A DNA stretch of 6,000 bases from Nitrospinales bacterium. GTDB taxonomy: Bacteria; Nitrospinota_A; UBA7883; JACRGQ01. Positions 1 through 6,000 of this stretch are shown here, piece by piece. A program made the translations under genes and the position numbers. The stretch covers positions 1 through 6,000 of the forward strand of contig JAHFEI010000133.1 in NCBI GenBank assembly GCA_023248615.1, given 5' to 3'. Each line of letters starts with the position of its first letter. Within the stretch, counting starts at the first letter, position 1. The notes under the pieces are model-generated. The model did no database searches, was not told the origin of the DNA, and was given only the letters and a program-made list of their open reading frames with translations.

Positions 1-5
1 GATGC

Positions 6-32
6 CGTGGCGGGTATCCCTTCCCCGCCGCG
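6..32. repeat. GC-rich inverted repeat (hairpin)
   Basis: GGCGGG at 9-14 pairs with CCCGCC at 24-29. The stem extends outward through a T-G wobble (8/30), G-C (7/31) and C-G (6/32), giving about nine base pairs around a 9-nt loop. No T-tract follows on the + strand, so it is not a classic intrinsic terminator in that direction. On the minus strand the flank lies outside the window. It could be a terminator for a gene read leftward, a REP-like element, or chance in GC-rich sequence. Confidence 0.4.
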
Positions 33-63
33 TCTGCCCGAAAATATATTCCAAAGAGCCGTA

Positions 64-92
64 TTGAACTATTGGCTCGCCAGCATTACAAT
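64..92 (+). promoter_or_regulatory. Putative sigma70-type promoter for glyS-ppdK-ribD
   Basis: TTGAAC at 64-69 matches the -35 consensus at 4 of 6 positions. TACAAT at 87-92 matches the -10 consensus at 5 of 6. The spacer of 17 nt is optimal. The predicted transcription start is near 99, giving a leader of about 55 nt before the glyS start. The element lies in AT-rich non-coding sequence directly ahead of the operon. Such matches also arise by chance, so this is a prediction only. If correct, glyS can be transcribed independently of whatever lies upstream. Confidence 0.45.
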
Positions 93-109
93 ATGCCGTC
101 CGGCAATTG
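89..109. repeat. Small inverted repeat in the glyS leader
   Basis: CAAT (89-92) plus TGCC (94-97) pairs with GGCA (102-105) plus ATTG (106-109), leaving a GTCC loop and one bulged A at 93: eight base pairs in total. It overlaps the -10 element of the putative promoter, so it could be an operator-like palindrome or just a minor RNA hairpin. The sequence after it (AAATATCTTAT) has no T-run, so a terminator is unlikely. Confidence 0.3.
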
Positions 110-143
110 AAATATCTTATGGGACTTATTGAATCGGTTTATA

Positions 144-151
144 TAAGGGAG
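144..151 (+). promoter_or_regulatory. Ribosome-binding site of glyS
   Basis: TAAGGGAG sits just upstream of the ATG at 154. Its GGGAG core ends only 2 nt from the start codon, which is tight, but TAAGG (144-148) can pair with the 16S rRNA tail at a normal 5-nt spacing. It supports the ATG at 154, which also gives the family-typical GlyS N-terminus MAKFLLEI. Confidence 0.6.
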
Positions 152-153
152 CT

Positions 154-2244
154 ATGGCAAAATTCCTTCTTGAAATCATCACCGAGGAAGTTCCGGCGTC
201 ATATGTGCCGGTTTCAATCCGCGCCCTTGAGGAAACCATCACAAAAAAACTGGCGGAACTGGGGCTGGAACATGGCACGGTCGCCTCGTTCGCCACTCCC
301 CGCCGGATAGCGTTAAAGGTTGACGGCCTTCCCGAAAAGCAGGAAACCAGGACAAAAAAAATAAGTGGCCCACCAAAAAAATCCGCCGTTGCCCCGGATG
401 GCTCGTTTACGGGCGTTGCTGTGGGGTTTGCCAAAAAATACGGCAAGGCCGCCGAAGACTTGCAACTCGAATCCACCCCCAAAGGGGAGTATTTCTACCT
501 GATGGTGGAGGAAACCGGCAAGGATACCGCCCGCCTGTTCGAGGAAATCCTGCCGCAGTCTATCCTCGCAATCCCCTTTCCCAAAACCATGCGCTGGGGC
601 AACGGCGAGATGCGGTTTGCCAGGCCGCTCCGCTCCATACTCGCCATACTCGGCGATGCGACGCTCGCATTCTCCATGGATGGGCTTCACGCCGGCAACA
701 CCACCATGGGGCACCGCTTCCTGTCGCATGGCAAGATAACCGTAAGCTCCCCGGACGACTACGAAAACCTGCTGGAAAAAGCGGGCGTCACCGCCGCGCC
801 GGAGAAAAGGAAACAAAGCATCCTGCGCCAGTTTGACGAACTGGAGAAGCGGCACGAATGCCGTGCGATACGGGACGAGGGGCTGGTGGAAGAGGTCTGC
901 TACCTTACGGAAAGCCCGGTGGCGGTACTAGGTTCTTTTAAGGCAAGCCACCTGATACTGCCCCGTGAACTGCTCATTACCGTCATGAAACACCACCAAC
1001 GGTACTTCCCCGTGGAGGATACTTCCGGAAAACTCACAGCCCGGTTCGTGTCATTCAGCAATACCAATTGCGAAGACATCTCCATCGTAAGAAAGGGATA
1101 CGAGCGGGTGCTGGAAGCTAGGCTTTCGGATGCGCGCTTCTTCTACGACGAAGACATGAAACATCCGCTGGAACACTTCGCGCAAAAGCTCTCCGGCATA
1201 ACCTACATGAAAGGGCTTGGCACAGTTGCGGATAAAGTGAAACGACTTGTGGAGATAGCAACGAAACTTGCCAGCACCATCTGTCACGAACAGAAAGCAG
1301 AAGTGATAGAGGCTGCAAAACTCTGCAAGGCCGACCTCTCCACACAGATGATTTTCGAGTTCCCGGAATTGCAGGGCATAATGGGAAGGGAGTATGCAAA
1401 AGCGCAAGGGGTAAACGGCACGGTGGCGGAGGCTATGGACCAGCATTACCGCCCCCGCTTTTCGGGCGATGCACTGCCGGAAACGCCGGTTGCCGCATGC
1501 GTGGCCCTGGCGGACAAAATAGACACGATATGCGGATGCTTCGCGATTGGCCTTATCCCGTCAGGCTCCGAAGACCCTTTTTCGCTCCGCCGCCACGCGC
1601 TTGGGGTGATAAGGATACTGATTGAGAATACATGCAAGGCCGACATATCCTACACGGAGGTCATCCAACTTGGAATTGGATCCCTACCTCCTGAGCGGCT
1701 AACAAATAAACAAAAACTAACAAATGATATTGAGGACTTCTTTGAAGAGAGGATAAAAAACGAATTCAAGACCAATCGCGGCATAAGTTTCGACGTGGTC
1801 GAGGCGGTGTTGGGGCCTTCAAGGGGACATGAAAATATATCTCTCTATCTCCCGGATTTATTGAGTCGGTGCGAGGCCCTGGCGGATATGAAAAAACAGC
1901 CGTATGCCGAGAGCCTTTCCACCACGTTCAAGCGCGCCGCCAACATCGTGAAAGGCCAGCCGCACTTCACGTTTTCCGAGGCAAACCTCAAGGAACAAGT
2001 AGAGATAGACCTTTACGATGCTTTTCTGGCAACGGACAAAAAAGTAAAGCCCATGAAGGAAGCAAAGGACTATTTGGGGGCGTTAAAAGAAATTGCGGGA
2101 ATCCGTTCCGCAGTGGATAAATTTTTCGATGGGGTAATGGTTATGGACAGCGATCCTGTTAAAATGGAAACTAGGGTTGAGCTGTTGAGGCGGGTAACGG
2201 GCCTTTTCGCCGACCTGGCAGATTTCTCAAAATTGGTTTTTTAG
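154..2244 (+). CDS. glyS: Glycine--tRNA ligase beta subunit
   Basis: This is the beta subunit of the alpha2-beta2 (bacterial-type) glycyl-tRNA synthetase, which charges tRNA-Gly with glycine using ATP in the cytoplasm. The alpha subunit (GlyQ) carries the aminoacylation site, while beta mainly binds the tRNA. At 696 residues it is of normal family length (E. coli about 689). Recognisable family blocks are the N-terminal LLEIITEEVPA (about 5-15), the HHQRYFPV block (280-287), LCKADLSTQM followed by FEFPELQG (390-408), and ADKIDT with GSEDPFSLRR (453-480). The DALR-like anticodon-binding tail contains FFDGVMVM (657-664) and ends in LADFSKL. The ATG follows a Shine-Dalgarno sequence. It lies 12 nt upstream of ppdK. 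GlyQ is not recognisable in the 153 nt upstream, which is unusual because glyQ normally lies directly ahead. No frameshift or missing block was seen. Identification is secure. Confidence 0.97.
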   Translation: MAKFLLEIITEEVPASYVPVSIRALEETITKKLAELGLEHGTVASFATPRRIALKVDGLPEKQETRTKKISGPPKKSAVAPDGSFTGVAVGFAKKYGKAAEDLQLESTPKGEYFYLMVEETGKDTARLFEEILPQSILAIPFPKTMRWGNGEMRFARPLRSILAILGDATLAFSMDGLHAGNTTMGHRFLSHGKITVSSPDDYENLLEKAGVTAAPEKRKQSILRQFDELEKRHECRAIRDEGLVEEVCYLTESPVAVLGSFKASHLILPRELLITVMKHHQRYFPVEDTSGKLTARFVSFSNTNCEDISIVRKGYERVLEARLSDARFFYDEDMKHPLEHFAQKLSGITYMKGLGTVADKVKRLVEIATKLASTICHEQKAEVIEAAKLCKADLSTQMIFEFPELQGIMGREYAKAQGVNGTVAEAMDQHYRPRFSGDALPETPVAACVALADKIDTICGCFAIGLIPSGSEDPFSLRRHALGVIRILIENTCKADISYTEVIQLGIGSLPPERLTNKQKLTNDIEDFFEERIKNEFKTNRGISFDVVEAVLGPSRGHENISLYLPDLLSRCEALADMKKQPYAESLSTTFKRAANIVKGQPHFTFSEANLKEQVEIDLYDAFLATDKKVKPMKEAKDYLGALKEIAGIRSAVDKFFDGVMVMDSDPVKMETRVELLRRVTGLFADLADFSKLVF

Positions 2245-2245
2245 T

Positions 2246-2250
2246 GGAGG
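2246..2250 (+). promoter_or_regulatory. Strong ribosome-binding site deciding the ppdK TTG start
   Basis: GGAGG is spaced 6 nt from the TTG at 2257 and begins one base after the glyS stop (TAG, 2242-2244). The next in-frame ATG, codon 21 at 2317, would delete the conserved FVYYFG segment and has no comparable site. The TTG is therefore the start. The closeness to the glyS stop suggests that terminating ribosomes can reinitiate here. Confidence 0.8.
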
Positions 2251-2256
2251 TTTATC

Positions 2257-4911
2257 TTGGCAACTAGGAAATTTGTCTACTACTTCGGGCCCGGCAAAGC
2301 GGAAGGCACCGCCAAAATGAAAAACCTCCTCGGAGGCAAGGGGGCAAACCTCGCCGAAATGTGTAACCTGGGCTGTCCCGTACCGGCTGGCTTTACAATA
2401 ACCACCGAGGCGTGCGTCTACTACTTCAAGCACAATGAAAAGTATCCTCAGGGACTAAAGGAAGAAATAGCCAGCAACCTCAAAAGGCTCGAAAAAACGA
2501 TGGAAAGGCAGTTCGGCTCGCAAACCAACCCGTTGCTTTTATCTGTACGCTCCGGAGCGCGGGCATCTATGCCAGGCATGATGGATACTGTGCTGAACCT
2601 GGGGCTGAACGACGCCACCCTACCCGCCCTTATCGCAAAATCCGGAAATGAACACTTCGCCTACGATTCCTACCGCCGCTTTATTATGATGTTCGGCGAT
2701 GTAGTGCTGGGAGTGAAAAAGAAAATTTTCGAGGGGATACTAGAAAAGAAAAAACATGACACAGGCGTAAAATACGATGCAGACCTGACCACGCAATCGC
2801 TGAAGGAACTTGTGGGGGAATTCAAGGAAGCTGTCAAAAAACACTACAAAAAACCGATGCCGCAGGACCCCTATGTCCAGCTTACTATGGCTATAAACGC
2901 CGTATTTGACTCGTGGAACAACCAGCGCGCCCAGGATTACCGCAAGCTTTACGACATCCCGGCAGACTGGGGCACGGCAGTAAACATACAATCCATGGTA
3001 TTCGGCAACATGGGTAACGACTCCGGCACCGGCGTTGCCTTCACCCGGAATCCCAGCACTGGTGAAAACAAATTCTTCGGCGAGTTCATGGTAAACGCCC
3101 AAGGAGAGGATGTTGTTGCGGGCATCCGCACACCGCTCCATACCGACGGCATGAGCAGGATATTCCCGCAACCGACCAAGGAACTCCTAAGGATAGCGAA
3201 AAAACTGGAAGACCACTATAAGGACATACTAGACTTGGAATTCACCATCGAGAACCAAAAACTTTATATGCTACAGGCGCGGGTAGGTAAGCGTACTGCC
3301 GCCGCCGCCGTGCGGGTTGCGGTAGACCTCGTAAAGGAAAAGAAGATAAGCAAGATAACAGCCATACAAAGGATCGAGCCAAGCCAGCTTGACCAACTCC
3401 TCCACCCCATGATTGACCCAAAAGCCAAAATTACCTTGCTGGCTAGGGGGCTTCCCGCATCGCCGGGAGCGGCAGTGGGGCAAGTGGTGTTCGACTCCAT
3501 TCAAGCGCGACACCTCGCCGAAAAAGGAGGCTCGCCCATCCTGGTGCGCCTGGAGACCTCGCCAGAGGACCTTTCCGGCATGGCGGTATCAAAGGGGATA
3601 CTCACCCTGCGCGGTGGCATGACTAGCCATGCGGCAGTGGTGGCTCGCGGCATGGGCAAATGTTGCATCTCCGGAGCTGGTGATATCAAGATAGACGAAC
3701 ACCACCGCGCATTCCACGTCGGGAACACTGTCGTGCACGGTGGTGACTGGATAACGCTCGATGGTAGCACCGGGCGCGTGATATTGGGGAAAACGCACTT
3801 GGTATCCCCCGCCCTATCCGGCTATTTTGACACGATAATGAGCTGGGTCGACGAGATACGTAGCCTCGGTGTACGCGCCAATGCAGACACTCCGGCAGAC
3901 GCCATCCTAGCCCGCAGGTTCGGCGCCGAGGGTATTGGCCTGTGCCGCACAGAGCATATGTTTTTCGCCAAAGACCGGATACTGGCCGTGCGGGAGATGA
4001 TAATAGCGGATACAAAGACGGCTCGCGCCAAGGCGCTCAAAAAGCTGTTGCCTATGCAACGCAACGATTTCAAGGGAATCCTAAAGGCTATGGAAGGGTT
4101 GCCTGTAACAGTACGCCTGCTGGATCCGCCACTGCATGAGTTCCTGCCCAAAACAAAAGACCAGATAGACAACGTGGCCCACGAAATGGGCGTACTGCCG
4201 AAGGATGTTGCGCACCGCTCCGAGCAACTGCACGAAGCTAACCCGATGCTGGGGCACCGGGGTTGCCGCCTGGGCATAACCTTTATGGACATCTACGAGA
4301 TGCAAGTACGCGCAATATTCGAAGCGACCGCAGAATTGCGCAAGAAGAAGATAGACGCAAGGCCGGAGGTAATGATACCGCTGGTCGGGACGCTGAAAGA
4401 GCTACAGATTTGCAAGGAGATGGTCATGTCCGTCGCACAGGAAGTGCTGAAGGCCAAAAAAATCAAGTTCCCCATTGTGGTCGGCACGATGATAGAACTC
4501 CCACGCGCCGCACTGGTCGCGGACAAGATTGCCACAGAGGCGGACTTCTTCTCCTTCGGCACCAATGACCTTACCCAAACCACACTCGGACTGAGCCGCG
4601 ACGATGCGGGTACATTCCTGCCGCTATATGTAGAAAAGGGAATTTTCAAGGAAGACCCGTTTATAAGCATCGACGAGGAAGGCGTGGGCATGCTGATGAA
4701 GATAGGCATCGAAAAAGGCAGGAAAGCAAAACCGAAGCTGAAAATAGGGATATGCGGAGAACATGGCGGGGATCCGCTGTCGGTGGCCCTTTGCCACCGG
4801 TTAGGGCTTGATTACGTAAGTTGCTCGCCATACCGGTTGCCTATTGCGCGGCTGGCGGCGGCACAAGCCGCACTGACCGAAAGCGGCAAGGCGGAAAGCG
4901 GCACAGCGTGA
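2257..4911 (+). CDS. ppdK: Pyruvate, phosphate dikinase (PPDK)
   Basis: It interconverts pyruvate + ATP + Pi and PEP + AMP + PPi in the cytoplasm, serving gluconeogenesis or PPi-saving glycolysis. The 884 residues compare with 874 in Clostridium symbiosum PPDK. The ATP-grasp domain (about 1-360) has LLGGKGANLAEM with Lys28, RSGARASMPGMMDT with Arg98, and Asp326, Glu328 and Gln340, matching known ATP-site residues. The swivelling phosphohistidine domain (about 420-505) has GGMTSHAAVVARGMG with catalytic His458. The C-terminal TIM barrel (about 518-875) has GLCRTEHMFF (Arg564), VRLLDPPLHEF (Arg620), GTMIELPRA (Glu747), FGTNDLTQ (Asn770, Asp771) and CGEHGGDP with catalytic Cys833. All catalytic residues are present. 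The GTNDLTQ and CGEHGGDP blocks and the overall layout separate it from PEP synthase. Translation starts at TTG. The last ten residues are an in-frame duplicated pentapeptide, ESGKA-ESGTA. Thr456, the position regulated by phosphorylation in plant PPDK, is present, but no regulatory-protein gene is seen here. Confidence 0.97.
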   Translation: MATRKFVYYFGPGKAEGTAKMKNLLGGKGANLAEMCNLGCPVPAGFTITTEACVYYFKHNEKYPQGLKEEIASNLKRLEKTMERQFGSQTNPLLLSVRSGARASMPGMMDTVLNLGLNDATLPALIAKSGNEHFAYDSYRRFIMMFGDVVLGVKKKIFEGILEKKKHDTGVKYDADLTTQSLKELVGEFKEAVKKHYKKPMPQDPYVQLTMAINAVFDSWNNQRAQDYRKLYDIPADWGTAVNIQSMVFGNMGNDSGTGVAFTRNPSTGENKFFGEFMVNAQGEDVVAGIRTPLHTDGMSRIFPQPTKELLRIAKKLEDHYKDILDLEFTIENQKLYMLQARVGKRTAAAAVRVAVDLVKEKKISKITAIQRIEPSQLDQLLHPMIDPKAKITLLARGLPASPGAAVGQVVFDSIQARHLAEKGGSPILVRLETSPEDLSGMAVSKGILTLRGGMTSHAAVVARGMGKCCISGAGDIKIDEHHRAFHVGNTVVHGGDWITLDGSTGRVILGKTHLVSPALSGYFDTIMSWVDEIRSLGVRANADTPADAILARRFGAEGIGLCRTEHMFFAKDRILAVREMIIADTKTARAKALKKLLPMQRNDFKGILKAMEGLPVTVRLLDPPLHEFLPKTKDQIDNVAHEMGVLPKDVAHRSEQLHEANPMLGHRGCRLGITFMDIYEMQVRAIFEATAELRKKKIDARPEVMIPLVGTLKELQICKEMVMSVAQEVLKAKKIKFPIVVGTMIELPRAALVADKIATEADFFSFGTNDLTQTTLGLSRDDAGTFLPLYVEKGIFKEDPFISIDEEGVGMLMKIGIEKGRKAKPKLKIGICGEHGGDPLSVALCHRLGLDYVSCSPYRLPIARLAAAQAALTESGKAESGTA
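4879..4908 (+). repeat. Tandem 15-bp duplication at the 3' end of ppdK
   Basis: Units at 4879-4893 and 4894-4908 match at 13 of 15 bases, the first ten (GAAAGCGGCA) being identical. The repeat is in frame and encodes ESGKA then ESGTA (residues 875-884) immediately before the stop codon. It lies beyond the conserved end of the enzyme, so it probably has no catalytic effect and reads as a slippage duplication. Confidence 0.8.
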
Positions 4912-4927
4912 GCGTAGCCAACCTGCA

Positions 4928-5986
4928 ATGAAATCCGAATTCATGTTGCGTGCGCTCCAATTGGCTGAGATGGCTAAGGGGCGCACCAGCCCCAACCCGA
5001 TGGTTGGCGCCGTCGTTGTTAAAGGCGGCAAGATAATCGCCGAGGGATTCCACGGGAAAGCTGGCGGCGACCACGCGGAGGTTATCGCCATTAAAAAAGC
5101 GAAGGATGCCGCAAAGGGCGCGGCGCTCTACGTTACCTTAGAACCATGTTGCCACCACGGCAAAACGCCCCCTTGCACCGATGCGATAATCGCAGCCGGG
5201 ATAAAAAAAGTGGTATTTGCCACGCAAGACCCAAACCCGCTTGTTTCCGGCAAGGGGGAGGCGCAACTGAAGAAAGCAGGAATAACCGTCCTGCGCGGCC
5301 TCTTGCAAAAGGAAGCGCAAAAGCTAAATGAGCAGTTCAACAAGTTCATCACCAAAAAAATACCGTTTGTAACACTAAAGGCCGCGCTAAGCCTGGATGG
5401 GAAAATAGCCGCAGTGGACGGCTCGTCCAAGTGGATAAGTAGCGACCTCTCCCGCCAAAGGGTGCATGAAATGCGCGAGGCAAGCGATGCCGTTATCGTT
5501 GGCGTGGGTACCATACTGAAAGACGACCCAAGGCTGAATGTGCGGCTCTCAAATAAAGGGAGCAAACATCCTGTCCGCATAATAGTCGATAGCCAACTTA
5601 AAACGCCCCCCTCCGCCCATATCCTGCACTCGCAGGGGGGAAAGGTTTGGATTGCCACCATCAACCCGGATGGCGGGAAAGCGAAGGCGCTGGAAAATGA
5701 GGGAGCCAACATAATAGGCCTGCCGGAAAAAAACGGGGCGGTAAACCTTAAAGAACTGATGAAAGAACTTGGCAAGCGGGAAATCGTTTCCGCCCTTCTT
5801 GAAGGTGGGTCAACGCTATTCACCAGCATGCTGAATGATGGGCTGATCGATAAAGTGGCTCTTTTTTACGCCCCGATTATTGTGGGCGGCCCTAGCAGAT
5901 ATTCCCTCATTCAGGGCGAGGGGGTGAAAAGTATCGATAAGGCTATGCGGCTGGAAGATTTTTCCGTCACCATAATGGCAGAATAG
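4928..5986 (+). CDS. ribD: Bifunctional riboflavin biosynthesis protein RibD (deaminase/reductase)
   Basis: It catalyses two consecutive riboflavin steps: deamination of the diaminopyrimidine phosphate made from GTP by GTP cyclohydrolase II, then NADPH-dependent reduction of the ribose side chain. The 352 residues are close to the usual size (E. coli 367). The N-terminal zinc cytidine-deaminase-like domain (about 1-140) has TSPNPMVGAVVV (16-27), HAE (His49, catalytic Glu51) and PCCHHGKTPPC, with Cys74 and Cys83 as the other zinc ligands. The C-terminal reductase (about 145-352) has TLKAALSLDGKIA (149-161), SKWIS, GVGTILKDDPRLNVR (192-206) and LLEGG (290-294). Both domains are complete, so it should be bifunctional. 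The start gives the usual SEFMLRAL-type N-terminus. No Shine-Dalgarno sequence is visible in the 16-nt gap after ppdK. An in-frame ATG at 4943 is a less likely alternative. Other rib genes may follow downstream of the window. Confidence 0.96.
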   Translation: MKSEFMLRALQLAEMAKGRTSPNPMVGAVVVKGGKIIAEGFHGKAGGDHAEVIAIKKAKDAAKGAALYVTLEPCCHHGKTPPCTDAIIAAGIKKVVFATQDPNPLVSGKGEAQLKKAGITVLRGLLQKEAQKLNEQFNKFITKKIPFVTLKAALSLDGKIAAVDGSSKWISSDLSRQRVHEMREASDAVIVGVGTILKDDPRLNVRLSNKGSKHPVRIIVDSQLKTPPSAHILHSQGGKVWIATINPDGGKAKALENEGANIIGLPEKNGAVNLKELMKELGKREIVSALLEGGSTLFTSMLNDGLIDKVALFYAPIIVGGPSRYSLIQGEGVKSIDKAMRLEDFSVTIMAE

Positions 5987-6000
5987 CCTACGACGCTTTT

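Larger units (their letters stand above)
1..153. other. Upstream region of glyS, no confidently recognised gene
   Basis: The + strand frames close with stops at 65-67, 108-110 and 130-132, and none of the three short tails is recognisable as the C-terminus of GlyQ, the expected upstream neighbour. The first 45 bases are GC-rich and the rest is AT-richer, as in an intergenic region. The third + frame holds a short GYPFP string that loosely resembles the end of GlyQ proteins, but this is too weak to call. On the minus strand one frame stays open from about 138 to the window edge, without a convincing start. The segment therefore reads as a leader with a promoter and two hairpins, possibly with the tail of an unidentified gene in its first bases. 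Confidence 0.5.

Noticed and set aside
89..120. Intrinsic terminator upstream of glyS
   Set aside because: The stem is short with a bulge and is followed by AAATATCTTAT rather than a T-tract.
1..153. T-box riboswitch upstream of a glycyl-tRNA synthetase gene
   Set aside because: The region is too short for a full T-box, I see no T-box consensus, and such elements are mainly found in Firmicutes.
313..855. Minus-strand open frame of 180 codons inside glyS
   Set aside because: It is antisense to conserved glyS sequence and has no ribosome site or family motif.
2257..4911. PEP synthase (PpsA) or PTS enzyme I instead of PPDK
   Set aside because: The length, the N-terminal LLGGKGANLAEM and RSGARASMPGMMDT blocks and the CGEHGGDP active site fit PPDK specifically.
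5635..5640. Six-G run in ribD as a possible frameshift or sequencing error
   Set aside because: The reading frame and the conserved reductase motifs continue correctly on both sides.
5128..5829. Long minus-strand open frame of 233 codons inside ribD
   Set aside because: It lies wholly antisense to a complete, well-conserved ribD and its translation (serine/proline-rich, no recognisable motif) looks like a shadow frame.
1..6000. A hidden novel system such as a defence island, mobile element or CRISPR array
   Set aside because: Almost all bases belong to three conserved housekeeping genes, and the only non-coding stretch over 20 nt is the 153-nt leader.

Overview
The window is an ordinary bacterial housekeeping segment carrying three complete genes, all on the + strand and tightly packed: glyS (glycyl-tRNA synthetase beta subunit, 154-2244), ppdK (pyruvate, phosphate dikinase, 2257-4911) and ribD (bifunctional riboflavin-biosynthesis deaminase/reductase, 4928-5986). 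The gaps between them are 12 and 16 nt, so they are probably co-transcribed. All three look intact, with their family's key residues in place. I found no mobile element, CRISPR array, RNA gene or novel system.

Layout: bases 1-153 hold no confidently recognised gene. They contain a good sigma70-like promoter (about 64-92), two hairpin-forming inverted repeats (6-32 and 89-109) and the glyS ribosome-binding site. The partner gene glyQ (alpha subunit), which normally lies directly upstream of glyS, cannot be recognised in this stretch. From 154 on, almost every base is coding. ppdK uses a TTG start behind a strong GGAGG. ribD has no visible Shine-Dalgarno sequence and may be translated by coupling to ppdK. 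The last 14 bases after ribD are too short to interpret; a further riboflavin gene could follow.

Organism: a separate glycyl-tRNA synthetase beta subunit means a bacterium using the alpha2-beta2 enzyme. A glyS-ppdK junction is, from memory, typical of Deltaproteobacteria-like lineages such as Geobacter. Base composition is near 50% GC, yet the rare isoleucine codon ATA is used heavily (13 of 28 Ile codons in ribD by hand count), which argues against a GC-rich Geobacter-type genome. A Desulfobacterota, Nitrospinota or similar environmental lineage is a reasonable guess but is not established.

The genes do not form one pathway. They join translation (glyS), the reversible PEP/pyruvate node (ppdK) and flavin cofactor synthesis (ribD). 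This is best read as a growth-related housekeeping operon.
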